Shown piece by piece: positions 9,501-17,664 of a DNA stretch of 61,824 nucleotides. Source of the DNA: Burkholderiales bacterium RIFCSPHIGHO2_12_FULL_63_20. GTDB taxonomy: Bacteria > Pseudomonadota > Gammaproteobacteria > Burkholderiales > Burkholderiaceae_C. The first letter of the stretch is position 1. The number at the start of each line of letters is the position of its first letter. A program made the translations under genes and the position numbers. A model generated the notes under the pieces. That model did no database searches, was not told the DNA's origin, and worked only from the letters and a program-made list of their open reading frames with translations. The DNA lies in assembly GCA_001770775.1 (NCBI GenBank), contig MESA01000041.1, positions 138,652 through 200,475 of the forward strand, written 5' to 3'.

Positions 9501-10276
9501 ACCAGCTCACCTTCGGCGAAAAGGTGGACAGTCCCGACGCCACCAAGCTGCCGGTGCTGTTCGCAGTCTCGCTGCTCAAGAACCGCCATGGCGTGATCGA
9601 CGTCAACCTGCCCATTTCCGGCTCGCTCGACGACCCGCAGTTCTCTGTGGGCGGCATCATCTGGCGCGTCATCGTCAACCTGATCACCAAGGCCGTGATG
9701 GCGCCGTTCTCGCTGCTCTCAGGCGGCGGCGACGAGCTGGGTTTCGTGCCCTTTGCACCGGGCTCGGCCGAACTCAGTGAGGCGGCGAGGGCGCGCCTGG
9801 ACACCCTGGCCAGCAAGCTCGACGACCGGCCGGCCCTCAAACTGGAGGCCACCGGCCGTGCCGACCCCGCCGTGGACGTGGCCGGTCTGCGCGCCGCCCA
9901 TGTGGACCGGTTGATGCGCGCCGCGAAAGCCAAGGCCCAAGGGCAGCCCGTGGACGAGGTGAAGATTTCACCAGAAGAAAAAACCCAATGGCTGGCCGCC
10001 GCCTACAAGGCCGCCGACATCAAGAAGCCACGCAATTTGGTGGGCCTGGCCAAGACGCTGCCGCCGGCCGAGATGGAAGCCCTGCTGCAGGCCTCCGCAT
10101 CGGTGAACGATGCCGCGCTCAAGAGCCTGGCCGACCACCGTGGCGATGCCGTCAAAGCCTATCTGTCCAGCAAAATCCCGCCCGAGCGTGTGTTGTTGAC
10201 GGCTTCCAAGGTCGGCACGGGTGGCTTGCCCGATGACAAGGGCCCCAGCTCTCGGGTACAGTTTGACCTGAAGTGA
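6515..10276 (+). CDS. DUF748 domain-containing AsmA-like envelope protein
   Basis: A giant protein of about 1253 residues (a GTG at 6503 would add four). One N-terminal membrane helix (AGVAAVAVAWTGVVGMWL) is followed by a very long beta-rich periplasmic region of DUF748/AsmA type, with repeated short hydrophobic strands, and by two Pro/Ala/Ser linkers (about residues 350-390 and 830-870). The C-terminal part has VGGIIWRVIVNLITKAVMAPFS and then an OmpA-like segment (FAPGSAELSEAARARLDTLA). AsmA-like proteins are proposed to carry phospholipids between the membranes as beta-groove bridges. DUF748 proteins are poorly studied and the role here is inference. Length is at the normal upper end for the family. 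Confidence 0.8.
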   Translation: MTRPDSAPSAAPAARWHAWLKPLAGVAAVAVAWTGVVGMWLPDWARPRIEAAATEALGTPVTVAAVRIQPWTLAVEVDGVTVGPRAAPWFTLKQAQTQLSLASVRHLAPVIRRVQLLEPMFWLERQTADQFNISPVMARLMSGAPEPNREPARFAVFNIEVRDGLLRYTDRVLKQEHRVEQLQIGVPFVSNLPSDIAVDVQPRMQARVDGSPLKIEGKTLPFHEGHRSEVQLAWQSVDVAHWLTAVQPFLPPSVKITPQQGQLDTNLTVKFEQRPAPAVPMLRIAGGLQLSKLGLGLPQTPGLGAVDTGWQLLKVEGLDALPLERQVRVTRVALDGLHLKARPLPSGATPPASATEPPVKPAASGAPVTSAPSPASTASNAAPAAVASATPWRWSVGTLHLAAQAIDVQTTSAAPWPRLDRVVLDVKGLDAATKAPAATWQLDVADQHGMTLRASGQAQVARQQVEAKLALDQASVQPWLAPLAQSLSLPLAVQQGALSLQSQLSARLQADPTATSPELTQPGLNLSGGSVRLAGLQTQATAPGVRDQVHLTELAVEGADAHLSLDPAQPGLRRLSLETVTVNGLDARVTRGRQGQWMGMAPPRPASAAARRTSAKTQEAALPPVTVKLLRCQDCRVQLTDQTVSPAALLSLQRTDLSVANASTDLRQPLKVDLRTQAQGKGQVNFQGEVRPQPLSVQGKVGVAGVDLRVLQSYLDPHLNIRIAAARAQAAGRVQLQDDARRGLSVRYQGRVGLSDLRLQDRVNEADFVSWRTLSLDGTDLAWANGQVNANLGRIALSDFFGRVIINPDGQLNLTSIASREAGAQPKSITTPQPAGAASAPAAPAVASAASVPVSAASSATPAGSPMKLRWQGITLSKGRVDFTDNFIKPNYSANLTRIEGTISAVASDKPEPATVDVAGAVDDGAPLKITGQLHPLGPRLYTDIQGSAKGIELTRLTPYAARYAGYAIEKGSLSMTVHYKIDGGKLEAQNQIFLDQLTFGEKVDSPDATKLPVLFAVSLLKNRHGVIDVNLPISGSLDDPQFSVGGIIWRVIVNLITKAVMAPFSLLSGGGDELGFVPFAPGSAELSEAARARLDTLASKLDDRPALKLEATGRADPAVDVAGLRAAHVDRLMRAAKAKAQGQPVDEVKISPEEKTQWLAAAYKAADIKKPRNLVGLAKTLPPAEMEALLQASASVNDAALKSLADHRGDAVKAYLSSKIPPERVLLTASKVGTGGLPDDKGPSSRVQFDLK

Positions 10277-10295
10277 ATGTGTGACGGAGGCCACC

Positions 10296-10595
10296 ATGAG
10301 TGCAATTTCAGCCATCGGTTTGTCGGGCGCCCAGGCGGCGTCGACCCGCATGGACGTCGCCGCGCACAACATCGCCAACGTTCAGACCGAGAAGTTTCAG
10401 CGTCAGGTGGTCAATCAGCAGAGCCAGGAGTCGGGCGGCGTGAGCACCTCGCTGGCCCAGGCGCAGGAGATCGGGCCCGATCTGGCCAAGGATCTGGTCG
10501 AGCAGAAGATGGCCACCTACACCTACCGCGCCAACCTGCGCAGCATCCAGGCCGACCAACAGATGATGGGCAGCCTGCTCGACATCGAGGCCTGA
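10296..10595 (+). CDS. Small flagellar basal-body rod-like protein
   Basis: 99 residues beginning with the rod/hook N-terminal signature: SAISAIGLSGAQAASTRMD followed by AAHNIANVQTEKFQR, the ANxxT motif of FlgB/FlgC/FlgG proteins. It ends with a helical segment (YRANLRSIQADQQMMGSLLDI) like the FlgC C-terminus. A GGAGG ribosome site at 10285-10289 fixes the ATG at 10296. It is shorter than FlgC (about 135 residues) and stands alone between a DUF748 gene and dinB, far from any other flagellar gene here. Stand-alone proteins of this kind occur in other proteobacteria; the role is unknown. Confidence 0.75.
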   Translation: MSAISAIGLSGAQAASTRMDVAAHNIANVQTEKFQRQVVNQQSQESGGVSTSLAQAQEIGPDLAKDLVEQKMATYTYRANLRSIQADQQMMGSLLDIEA

Positions 10596-10684
10596 TCCCG
10601 GCGGGCTGTTCGGGCGGGCCCAGCCCGCTGGCTGACGGGCCACGCTGCCTGATGCCGTGCTGAGATACCTTGTCTGCCTGTGTC

Positions 10685-11884
10685 GTGAACGCCCCCCGCC
10701 GCCTCATCGCCCATCTCGACATGGACGCCTTTTACGCGTCTGTCGAGTTGCTGCGCTACCCCCAGCTCCAAGGCCTGCCGGTGGTCATCGGGGGTGCGCG
10801 GCGCAACCCCTCCGCTCAGGCACCGCAAGCCCTGGACGACTTTGCCCGCCTGCGTGACTACGCGGGCCGCGGCGTCATCACCACCGCCACCTACCCGGCG
10901 CGCGCGCTGGGCGTGCACTCGGGCATGGGCCTGATGAAGGCCGCCGCCTTGGCACCCGCCGCCATCTTGCTGCCGATGGACTTCGACGCCTACCGCCACC
11001 ATTCTCGCCAGTTCAAGGCGGCCGTGGCCCGCATCGCTCCGGTGCTGGAAGACCGAGGCATCGACGAGATCTACCTCGACCTGACCGACGTGCCCGGCGC
11101 CCAGGACGCCGTGGGCGAGGACCCCCTGGGCGGCGTGCGCGCCCTGGCCCAGCGCATCAAGGCCGCGGTGCGCGAGGCCACCGGCCTGGGCTGCTCGATC
11201 GGCGTCACGCCCAACAAGCTGCTGTCCAAGATCAGCTCCGACCTGGACAAGCCCGATGGCCTGACCGTGCTGATGCACGAGGACGTGCCCAGTCGCATCT
11301 GGCCCCTGCCCGTCAGCCGCATCAACGGCATCGGCCCCAAGGCCACCGAGCGCCTGGCGGCCATGGGCATCCACACCATCGGGGAGCTGGCGGCCACGCC
11401 GGCCCATGAACTGGCCAGCGCCTTCGGCAGCCACTACGGCAGCTGGTTGCACGAGGCCGCCCATGGCCGCGACGATCGCCCGGTGGTGACCTGGCGCGAG
11501 CCCAAGTCCATCAGCCGCGAAACCACCTTCGAGCGCGACCTGCACCCGCGCGATGACCGCACGCAGCTCACGCCGATCTTGACGCGCCTGTGCGAACAAC
11601 TCGCCAGCGACCTGGCGCGCAAGAACTACGCAGGGCGCACTGTCGGCATCAAGCTGCGTTACGACGACTTCAAGATCGTCACCCGCAGCCAGACCCTGCC
11701 GCAGCCCACCCGAGATGCGGCCACCATCCGCCTGTGGGCTGGGCGTTGCCTCAAGACCGTGCCCCTGAACCAGCGCCTGCGCCTGCTGGGCGTGAAAATG
11801 GAGTCCCTGGTGCCGGGCGATGGTCAGCCCAATGTGGCCGAGCCCGCAGCCCCCTACAGCTTGCCTTTGTTCGACGAGCGCTGA
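10685..11884 (+). CDS. dinB: DNA polymerase IV (Y family)
   Basis: 399 residues of an error-prone translesion polymerase. The palm motif AHLDMDAFYASVELL starts near residue 8, and the second acidic site is GIDEIYLDL (SIDE is usual, here GIDE). The helix-hairpin-helix segment INGIGPKATERLAAMGI and the little-finger part (ETTFERDL, GIKLRYDDFKIVTRSQTL) follow. The end SLPLF resembles a beta-clamp-binding motif. An insertion near residues 35-60 (NPSAQAPQALDDFARLRDYA) lengthens the fingers compared with the E. coli enzyme. Start GTG 10685 is chosen because MNAPRRLIAHLDMD matches relatives; a TTG at 10670 is also in frame. No LexA box was noticed upstream. Confidence 0.9.
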   Translation: MNAPRRLIAHLDMDAFYASVELLRYPQLQGLPVVIGGARRNPSAQAPQALDDFARLRDYAGRGVITTATYPARALGVHSGMGLMKAAALAPAAILLPMDFDAYRHHSRQFKAAVARIAPVLEDRGIDEIYLDLTDVPGAQDAVGEDPLGGVRALAQRIKAAVREATGLGCSIGVTPNKLLSKISSDLDKPDGLTVLMHEDVPSRIWPLPVSRINGIGPKATERLAAMGIHTIGELAATPAHELASAFGSHYGSWLHEAAHGRDDRPVVTWREPKSISRETTFERDLHPRDDRTQLTPILTRLCEQLASDLARKNYAGRTVGIKLRYDDFKIVTRSQTLPQPTRDAATIRLWAGRCLKTVPLNQRLRLLGVKMESLVPGDGQPNVAEPAAPYSLPLFDER

Positions 11885-11984
11885 ACACCGAGCGCGTGGC
11901 CGCGATCGCGGCGACAATGGCGGCCCGGTGGGGTTGCACTCCGTCGTCTCTTTTCCTGAGTCCCTCGCTGTCTGTGGAGTCGCC

Positions 11985-12224
11985 ATGCGCCGTCTGGCCC
12001 TGATCTTGTCCCTCTTGGCCTGCCTGTCCGGCTGCTCCGTCCTGGCCGTGGCCGATGCCGCCGTCACCGTGGTGGCCACCACCGTCAGCGTCGGGGCCAC
12101 CGTCGTGGGCACAGCGGTGGACGTGACCGCGGCTGGGGTCAAGGCGGTGGCCGGTTCCGACGATGAGCCGGAGGACGATGAGGCGCCGCGCGTCGAAGCC
12201 GATGAGGCTGCTCCCCATCCCTGA
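11985..12224 (+). CDS. Small lipoprotein, Val/Ala/Thr-rich
   Basis: 79 residues with a type II signal sequence: MRRLALILSLLACLSGC, where the last Cys is the lipidation site. The mature part is an AVTVVATTVSVGATVVGT-type repeat of small residues and then an acidic tail (DDEPEDDE). Similar small lipoproteins are common beside dinB or ferredoxin genes in Burkholderiales, without a known role. Its 3' end overlaps the proposed start of the ferredoxin gene. Confidence 0.68.
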   Translation: MRRLALILSLLACLSGCSVLAVADAAVTVVATTVSVGATVVGTAVDVTAAGVKAVAGSDDEPEDDEAPRVEADEAAPHP

Positions 12225-12507
12225 CAGAGACCTGCCTGTGGGTTGCCGCATCACCCTGCCTGCCGAAGGCCACAGCTTCACGCAGGCACCGGGGCAGACC
12301 GTGCTGGACGCGGCCTTGGCCGCCGGGGTGGACTGGCCGCGCTCCTGCCGCAATGGCAGCTGCCGCAGCTGTCTGGCGCAACTCGACGCCGGCAGCGTGC
12401 GATACCGCATCGATTGGCCCGGGCTCACGCCCGAAGAAAAAAAGTGGGGCTGCATCCTGCCCTGCGTGGCCGAGGCCACCAGCGACCTCGTGATACGCCG
12501 TCCCTGA
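12202..12507 (+). CDS. 2Fe-2S ferredoxin-like protein
   Basis: About 101 residues. The plant-type cluster ligands are visible: CRNGSCRSC (C-x4-C-x2-C) near residues 53-61 and a fourth Cys in WGCILPC near residue 92. The preceding GQTVLDAALAAGVDWPRSC is the usual strand-helix approach to the cluster. It is a soluble electron carrier; the partner is unknown. ATG 12202 overlaps the lipoprotein gene by 23 bases in another frame; GTG 12238 (VGCRITLP) is an alternative start giving 89 residues. Confidence 0.78.
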   Translation: MRLLPIPDRDLPVGCRITLPAEGHSFTQAPGQTVLDAALAAGVDWPRSCRNGSCRSCLAQLDAGSVRYRIDWPGLTPEEKKWGCILPCVAEATSDLVIRRP

Positions 12508-12531
12508 TCACGACCGACGCCGGCGCCGACC

Positions 12532-12777
12532 TCAGTCCGCCTGCACCAGCGCAAAGCGCGGCCGGCGCACACCATCCACGTCCACCGCTTCCACGAACAT
12601 CGCATACGGCCGCACCCACAGCGCCCCTTCGCCGTACAGCGGCTGGTACAGCACCAGCGCCTCCAGCGTCTCGCTGTGGCGCACCACGCCCAGCACGCGG
12701 TAGCGCAATTGCTTGTAATGTTCGTACACGCCGGTGGGCAGGCGGGGCAGGGGAGGGAGGTCGTCGGTGGCACTCAT
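12532..12777 (-). CDS. DUF1653 domain-containing protein
   Basis: 81 residues. The core PTGVYEHYKQLRYRVLGVVRHSETLE, here described by position (about 16-41), followed by LVLYQPLYGEGALWVRP and MFVEAV, matches the compact beta-barrel DUF1653 family, whose function is unknown. The ATG at 12777 gives the normal short N-terminus; the frame is open upstream to 12849. It is convergent with the ferredoxin and divergent from the sugar dehydratase, with only about 70 bases between starts. Confidence 0.78.
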   Translation of the reverse strand: MSATDDLPPLPRLPTGVYEHYKQLRYRVLGVVRHSETLEALVLYQPLYGEGALWVRPYAMFVEAVDVDGVRRPRFALVQAD

Positions 12778-12847
12778 CCCCGCATTGTCGTGCGCGGAGG
12801 CACAATGTCGGGTTGCCGCTTTTCCTGCCGTCACGCTTTCGCCCATC

Positions 12848-14710
12848 ATGCTCTGGCACTCCCTGAACCGCGTTCTGGATCAACTGCGCCCCCGCCGTCA
12901 GGGCGTGGTCATGCTGGCCGATGCCTTCCTCATCCTGCTGGCGTGGCACTTCACCTACCTGTTTCGCATGGGGATGGAGCGCTGGCTGCACGAGCGCCCC
13001 AGCTACGACTGGGCCGTGCTGCTGTGCGTGATCGCGGTCTACAGTGCGGCATCCTGGGCCCTGCGCGTGCCCCGCGCCAGCTGGCGCTACACCAGCTTTC
13101 ACGACATCACACGCCTGGCCTGGGTGTGCCTGGGGGCCGGTCTGGCATGCGCGGTCGTCATCCTGATGGCGCAACTCACCGAGGTGCCGCGTGCCGTGCT
13201 GGCCCTGCACCCCGTCTTCACCCTGATCAGCCTGTCGCTGGCGCGCATGACCGTGCGCATGCTCAGCGAGGCCTCGCGGGCCCGGCGCACCGGCGCGCAG
13301 ACCAACGGGCAGCGCGCCCTGGTGCTGGGCGCTGGCGCCGCCGCCAAGCTGCTGATTGCCGGCATCCAGCACCGCAGCTGGACCGTGGTGGGCCTGCTCG
13401 ACGACGATCCCGGCAAGCATGGCAGCCGCATTGCCGGTGTCACCGTGTGGGGCGGGCTCGACCTGCTGGCCGACCGGGCCAACCTGAGCGATGTCTCCCA
13501 CCTGATCCTGGCGATGCCGGCGGCCACCCAGGCGCAGCGCAAACGCGTGCTGGCGCTGGCGGCGGCCACCGGTCTGCCCGTGGTCACCGTGCCCTCGGCC
13601 GATGAGCTGCGCGAAGGTGGCACCCGCATCGACCGCGTGCGTGACATCCAGCCCGAAGACGTGCTGGGCCGCGAGCCGGTGAAACTCGACGAGCACGCCG
13701 TCTCCGGCCTGATCAGCGGCCGCGCCGTGATGGTGACCGGGGCGGGCGGCTCGATCGGCGCGGAGCTGTGCCGCCAGATCGCCCGCTTCGGCCCCAGCCG
13801 CCTCGTCCTGTTCGAGCTCAGCGAGTTCGCCCTCTACCAGGCCGAGCAAGACCTGGGCGAGCGCTTCCCGCACCTGCCGCTGGTGCGCCTGGTGGGCGAT
13901 GTCAAAGACCTGGGCGCGCTGCGCCGGGCCATGGCCACGCACCAGCCCGATCTGGTCTTCCACGCGGCGGCCTACAAGCACGTGCCGCTGATGGAAGACG
14001 ACAACGCCTGGATCGCCTTGCGCAACAACACGCTGGGCACCTACCTGGCGGCGCAAGCGGCGGCCGAGGCGGGCGTGCAGCGCTTCGTGCTGATCTCCAC
14101 CGACAAGGCCGTCAACCCCACCAATGTGATGGGCGCCACCAAGCGGGCGGCCGAGATGGTCATCTCGCACTGGGCCGCCCAGGGCACGGGCACGCGCTTC
14201 ATGGCCGTGCGCTTTGGCAATGTGCTGGGCTCGAGTGGCAGCGTCATCCCCAAGTTCAAGGAGCAGATCGCCAAGGGCGGGCCGGTCACGGTCACCCACC
14301 CTGAAATCAACCGCTACTTCATGACCATCCCCGAGGCCGCCCAGCTCGTGCTGCAGGCCGCAGCCCTGGCCGAAACCGGTCAGGTGTTCGTGATGGACAT
14401 GGGCAAGTCGGTGAAGATCGCCGACCTGGCGCGCGAGCTGATCCGCCTGAGCGGCCATACCGAGGCCGAGATCCCCATCGTTTTCAGCGGCCTGCGTCCG
14501 GGCGAAAAGCTCTACGAAGAGCTGCTGGCCGATGCCGACACGACCCTGCCCACGCCGCACCCGCGTCTGCGTCTGGCGCAACTGCGTGGCGAGCTGCCGC
14601 CCGACTGGCTGGCGCGCTTGATGGCCTTGACGGTGGACGAGTCGGCCGCCACACCGGCGGTGCTGCGCAGCAAATTGCACGACCTGGTGCCCGAGTACGC
14701 GCCGCGTTGA
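12848..14710 (+). CDS. Membrane-bound NDP-sugar 4,6-dehydratase/epimerase (WbpM/CapD-like)
   Basis: 620 residues. The N-terminus has four membrane helices (for example VVMLADAFLILLAWHFTYLF and WAVLLCVIAVYSAASWAL), then a Rossmann-like redox domain (ALVLGAGAAAKLLIAG). The catalytic SDR domain carries the NAD motif VTGAGGSIGAELCRQIA near residue 300, HAAAYKHVPLMED, and STDKAVNPTNVMGATKRAAE, where M replaces the usual catalytic Tyr as in WbpM/FlaA1 inverting dehydratases. The enzyme makes UDP-4-keto-6-deoxy sugars for O-antigen, capsule or flagellin glycans. It is isolated here from other polysaccharide genes. Confidence 0.88.
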   Translation: MLWHSLNRVLDQLRPRRQGVVMLADAFLILLAWHFTYLFRMGMERWLHERPSYDWAVLLCVIAVYSAASWALRVPRASWRYTSFHDITRLAWVCLGAGLACAVVILMAQLTEVPRAVLALHPVFTLISLSLARMTVRMLSEASRARRTGAQTNGQRALVLGAGAAAKLLIAGIQHRSWTVVGLLDDDPGKHGSRIAGVTVWGGLDLLADRANLSDVSHLILAMPAATQAQRKRVLALAAATGLPVVTVPSADELREGGTRIDRVRDIQPEDVLGREPVKLDEHAVSGLISGRAVMVTGAGGSIGAELCRQIARFGPSRLVLFELSEFALYQAEQDLGERFPHLPLVRLVGDVKDLGALRRAMATHQPDLVFHAAAYKHVPLMEDDNAWIALRNNTLGTYLAAQAAAEAGVQRFVLISTDKAVNPTNVMGATKRAAEMVISHWAAQGTGTRFMAVRFGNVLGSSGSVIPKFKEQIAKGGPVTVTHPEINRYFMTIPEAAQLVLQAAALAETGQVFVMDMGKSVKIADLARELIRLSGHTEAEIPIVFSGLRPGEKLYEELLADADTTLPTPHPRLRLAQLRGELPPDWLARLMALTVDESAATPAVLRSKLHDLVPEYAPR

Positions 14711-14778
14711 GGTGCCTGCGGTGGAGGCTGCAACTTTCGCGGTATTACCGGGGGCCGTGATGGCTGCCCGTGGCGTGC

Positions 14779-17553
14779 TCAGTGGCCCAGCAACTCGTCG
14801 ATCAACTTCAGCAGAGCGGGCAGGTGCACCGGCTTGGTCTGGTAGCTCTGTGCCCCGGCGGCCAGAGCCGCCTCTACCTGTTCGGGCATGGCATCCGCCG
14901 AGACCATGATGACCGGGATGCCGGCCGTGTCCGGATTGGCCTTGAGCAGCTTCAGCACCTCCATGCCGGACGCATCGGGCAGGTGCAGGTCGAGCAGGAT
15001 CAGATCCGGGCGCGGGCCGCGCAAACGGTTGTGCAGCCAGGCCAAGGCCTCTTCAGCCGTGGCGGCCACCGACACACTCAGATCGTGACGCTCACGCAAG
15101 CCCTCTCTCAGCAACTCGCTGTTGGTGGGGTTGTCTTCCACATAGAGCAGATGGCGGGGGCCTGACGCAGGGGCCGTCGTCTCGGCGGGCGGGGTGGGGG
15201 GCGTCGCCTCGCTGGCTGCCGGGGCCAGACGGACCGCTGGCAGCACCAGTGTGAAGGTGCTGCCTTCGTCTTCGCGGCTTTGCACCTCCAGTGTGCCGTG
15301 CATCAGCTCGGCCAGGTGGCGGCTGATGACCAAACCAATGCCGGTGCCAGTGGTCTGGCTGCGTTCGCGCCCCAATCGGTTGAAAGGTTGGAACAACTGG
15401 GCTTGTTGGGCTGGGCTCATGCCCAGGCCCGTGTCGGACACGGACACACGCAGCGTGGCCTGCTGGGCGCTGTCGACTTGGCGGCTCACGCTTACCGTCA
15501 CACTGCCTTGGGGTCGGTTGTACTTGATGGCGTTGCTCAGCAGGTTGGTCAGGATCTGGCGCACGCGGGTGGCGTCGGCATGCACGCCCCAGTCACTGGG
15601 CACCGGCCCGGGGCCGTGCAGGGTGATGCCTTGCTTGAGTGCCTGATCCTGCACCAGGCTGAGGGCGGCCTTCAGTGCCTCTGTCACCTGCATGGGCTCG
15701 CAGTTCAGGCGCATGTTGCCACTGTCCAGTCGCGAGATGTCGAGCACATCGTCGATCATGTCCAGCAGGTGCCAGCCGGCCTGCTGGATCTGCTGCACCC
15801 GGCGTCGCTGCGAGGCGGGCAGTGATGCCGAGGTGTCCATCTCCATCACCTGGGCAAAGCCCAGCACCGCGTTGAGCGGCGTGCGCAGCTCATGGCTCAT
15901 GCGCGACAGGAAATCCGACTTGGCTCGGTTGGCCTGGTCGGCCGCCGTATGTTGGCGGCGGGCCTCCTGCATGGCTTCTTGCAGGCTTCGGGCGTGGCCC
16001 GTCATCACCAGCAGCAGCGTGCCCAGGGCGGTGGCCAGCAAGGTGCCGACCACCGCCAGCAGCCAGAACGTGGCGCCGTCCCCGATCAGTGGAATCGGGG
16101 CGCGGGCCCATACCGCCAGCGTCCAGGTCTGACCCGCAAAAGCCACGGGCACACGCGCCAGGTGGTGGGGCGGGTGATTGCCATCAAGGTGCACACAGGC
16201 GGGTGTGCCGCCCAGCAGCCGCTCGCCGGCAGGGTGGCTTTCATACAGGCAGGCGGCCAGGTGCGCCGGCATGTCCTTGAGGATGGAGGCCAGGGCATCG
16301 TCCATGCGCAAGGTCAGGAACAGGACGCCCCGGACGGTCAGGCGGCGCTCGGCCACCGTCCGCGGCTCGCCGTCGTACACCGGGCGGTAGAGCACGACGC
16401 CTTGCTGCATGCCCGTTTCCTGGATCAACTGGAAGCCTTGCGTGGCCTGCAGCGTGTCGGTGTCGCGGGCACGCTCGTATGTCGTGCGGGTTTCAGGGCG
16501 AGACAGGACGTTGTAGCCCAGGGCACGCAGGTTGTGGCGTTGCGGCTCGATGAAGCGCAGAGCCAGTACCTCGTCACCTTCGGGCGGCCGTCGATCCACC
16601 CCGTCGTAGACGCGGTAGCCGGGCAGGCCTTCCAGGCGCTGAGCGGCTTCAAACGCCGGCAGATCGGCCATGGCCACCCGTTCCTCCCACCCCATCGCCT
16701 GCACGCTGTCCAGTGTCCCCAGCCAGTAGCGCGTGGCCCGGTGGAACTCGGCGCGCGACACCGTTTCCGAGGCGTCCATCAAACCGTGCAGGGCCTCGAC
16801 CGCGTGCAGATAACCTTGGAGGCGGAGCTTGACCGCGCTGGTGGTGGCCTCGACCGATTGCAGGAAGACCGCGTGTTGGCGCTCCTGGTGCCAGGCATTG
16901 AGCTGGCGCACCGCCACGGTTAGCAAGACCGCCGTGACCAGCAGCGGGATGCTGACCGATCTGCGGCGGGGGCGCCACAGCGCGGCAGGCTGCCCCACCA
17001 GGGGCAGCAGCAGGGGCGTCCCGATCAGAACCCCCAGTGTGTCACCGGCCCACCAGTTGATGAAAAAACGCAGCGCTTGCTCGGTGGGTAGGCTGCCAAT
17101 CAAGATCATTGCGCTGGTGGCCACGCCTGCAGACACCAGGCAGGCCAGCGGGCCTGCCAGCAGCAGAAAGCGCAGGATCTGTCCAGGGTGTTCCAGGGCC
17201 AGGTCCTGGCCGTCTCGGGTGCGAATCAAGGCCAGCGCGACCCAGGCCTGCAGCCCGATGCCCACGCCCACCGTTGACGCCAGCGCGGCCATCACCGGCA
17301 GCGGCGCCGTGGGGAGCACGACCACCTGATAGAACACCGATACCGAGGCCCCCCCCAAGCCCACAGCCCACACCATGCGCGGACCCCAGCCCAGCACAAA
17401 GGCCAGGCCCAGTCCGGCCGCCAGATACAGAGGCGAGACGAAGTCGCTGGTGGCGGCCAGGAGCACGCTGGACACGCCAACGGCCGTGTAGATCAACCAG
17501 GTGACGATCAGGCGAAGCCAGGGCGAGGTCGGTAGCGTGAGCATGTGCGTCAC
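14779..17553 (-). CDS. Hybrid sensor histidine kinase: MASE1-CHASE-HisKA-HATPase-REC
   Basis: 924 residues. An N-terminal MASE1-like membrane region covers about residues 10-215 with about eight helices. A periplasmic CHASE domain (about 245-480, with VQAMGWEERVAMADLP and GYRVYDGV) follows, then another helix at about 496-517. HisKA has the phospho-His near 554 (MSHELRTPLNAVLGF), the HATPase contains TGTGIGLVISRHL, and a C-terminal receiver at about 800-920 carries the phospho-Asp in LILLDLHLPDASGMEV and the Lys in YQTKPV. CHASE domains sense small ligands such as cytokinin-like compounds. No response regulator is adjacent, so it is an orphan. It is convergent with the dehydratase gene. The second Met (17544) is an alternative start. 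Confidence 0.88.
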   Translation of the reverse strand: MTHMLTLPTSPWLRLIVTWLIYTAVGVSSVLLAATSDFVSPLYLAAGLGLAFVLGWGPRMVWAVGLGGASVSVFYQVVVLPTAPLPVMAALASTVGVGIGLQAWVALALIRTRDGQDLALEHPGQILRFLLLAGPLACLVSAGVATSAMILIGSLPTEQALRFFINWWAGDTLGVLIGTPLLLPLVGQPAALWRPRRRSVSIPLLVTAVLLTVAVRQLNAWHQERQHAVFLQSVEATTSAVKLRLQGYLHAVEALHGLMDASETVSRAEFHRATRYWLGTLDSVQAMGWEERVAMADLPAFEAAQRLEGLPGYRVYDGVDRRPPEGDEVLALRFIEPQRHNLRALGYNVLSRPETRTTYERARDTDTLQATQGFQLIQETGMQQGVVLYRPVYDGEPRTVAERRLTVRGVLFLTLRMDDALASILKDMPAHLAACLYESHPAGERLLGGTPACVHLDGNHPPHHLARVPVAFAGQTWTLAVWARAPIPLIGDGATFWLLAVVGTLLATALGTLLLVMTGHARSLQEAMQEARRQHTAADQANRAKSDFLSRMSHELRTPLNAVLGFAQVMEMDTSASLPASQRRRVQQIQQAGWHLLDMIDDVLDISRLDSGNMRLNCEPMQVTEALKAALSLVQDQALKQGITLHGPGPVPSDWGVHADATRVRQILTNLLSNAIKYNRPQGSVTVSVSRQVDSAQQATLRVSVSDTGLGMSPAQQAQLFQPFNRLGRERSQTTGTGIGLVISRHLAELMHGTLEVQSREDEGSTFTLVLPAVRLAPAASEATPPTPPAETTAPASGPRHLLYVEDNPTNSELLREGLRERHDLSVSVAATAEEALAWLHNRLRGPRPDLILLDLHLPDASGMEVLKLLKANPDTAGIPVIMVSADAMPEQVEAALAAGAQSYQTKPVHLPALLKLIDELLGH

Positions 17554-17664
17554 ATTAGCATTGGTGCCCGTGTTGCGACATCAGGCTTTCGCCTCGACTG
17601 CACCCCATCAAGAGGGTGAGGGCCTAGACTGGAGCGTCTGTCATCACTTTCCAGGAGCTGGTCC

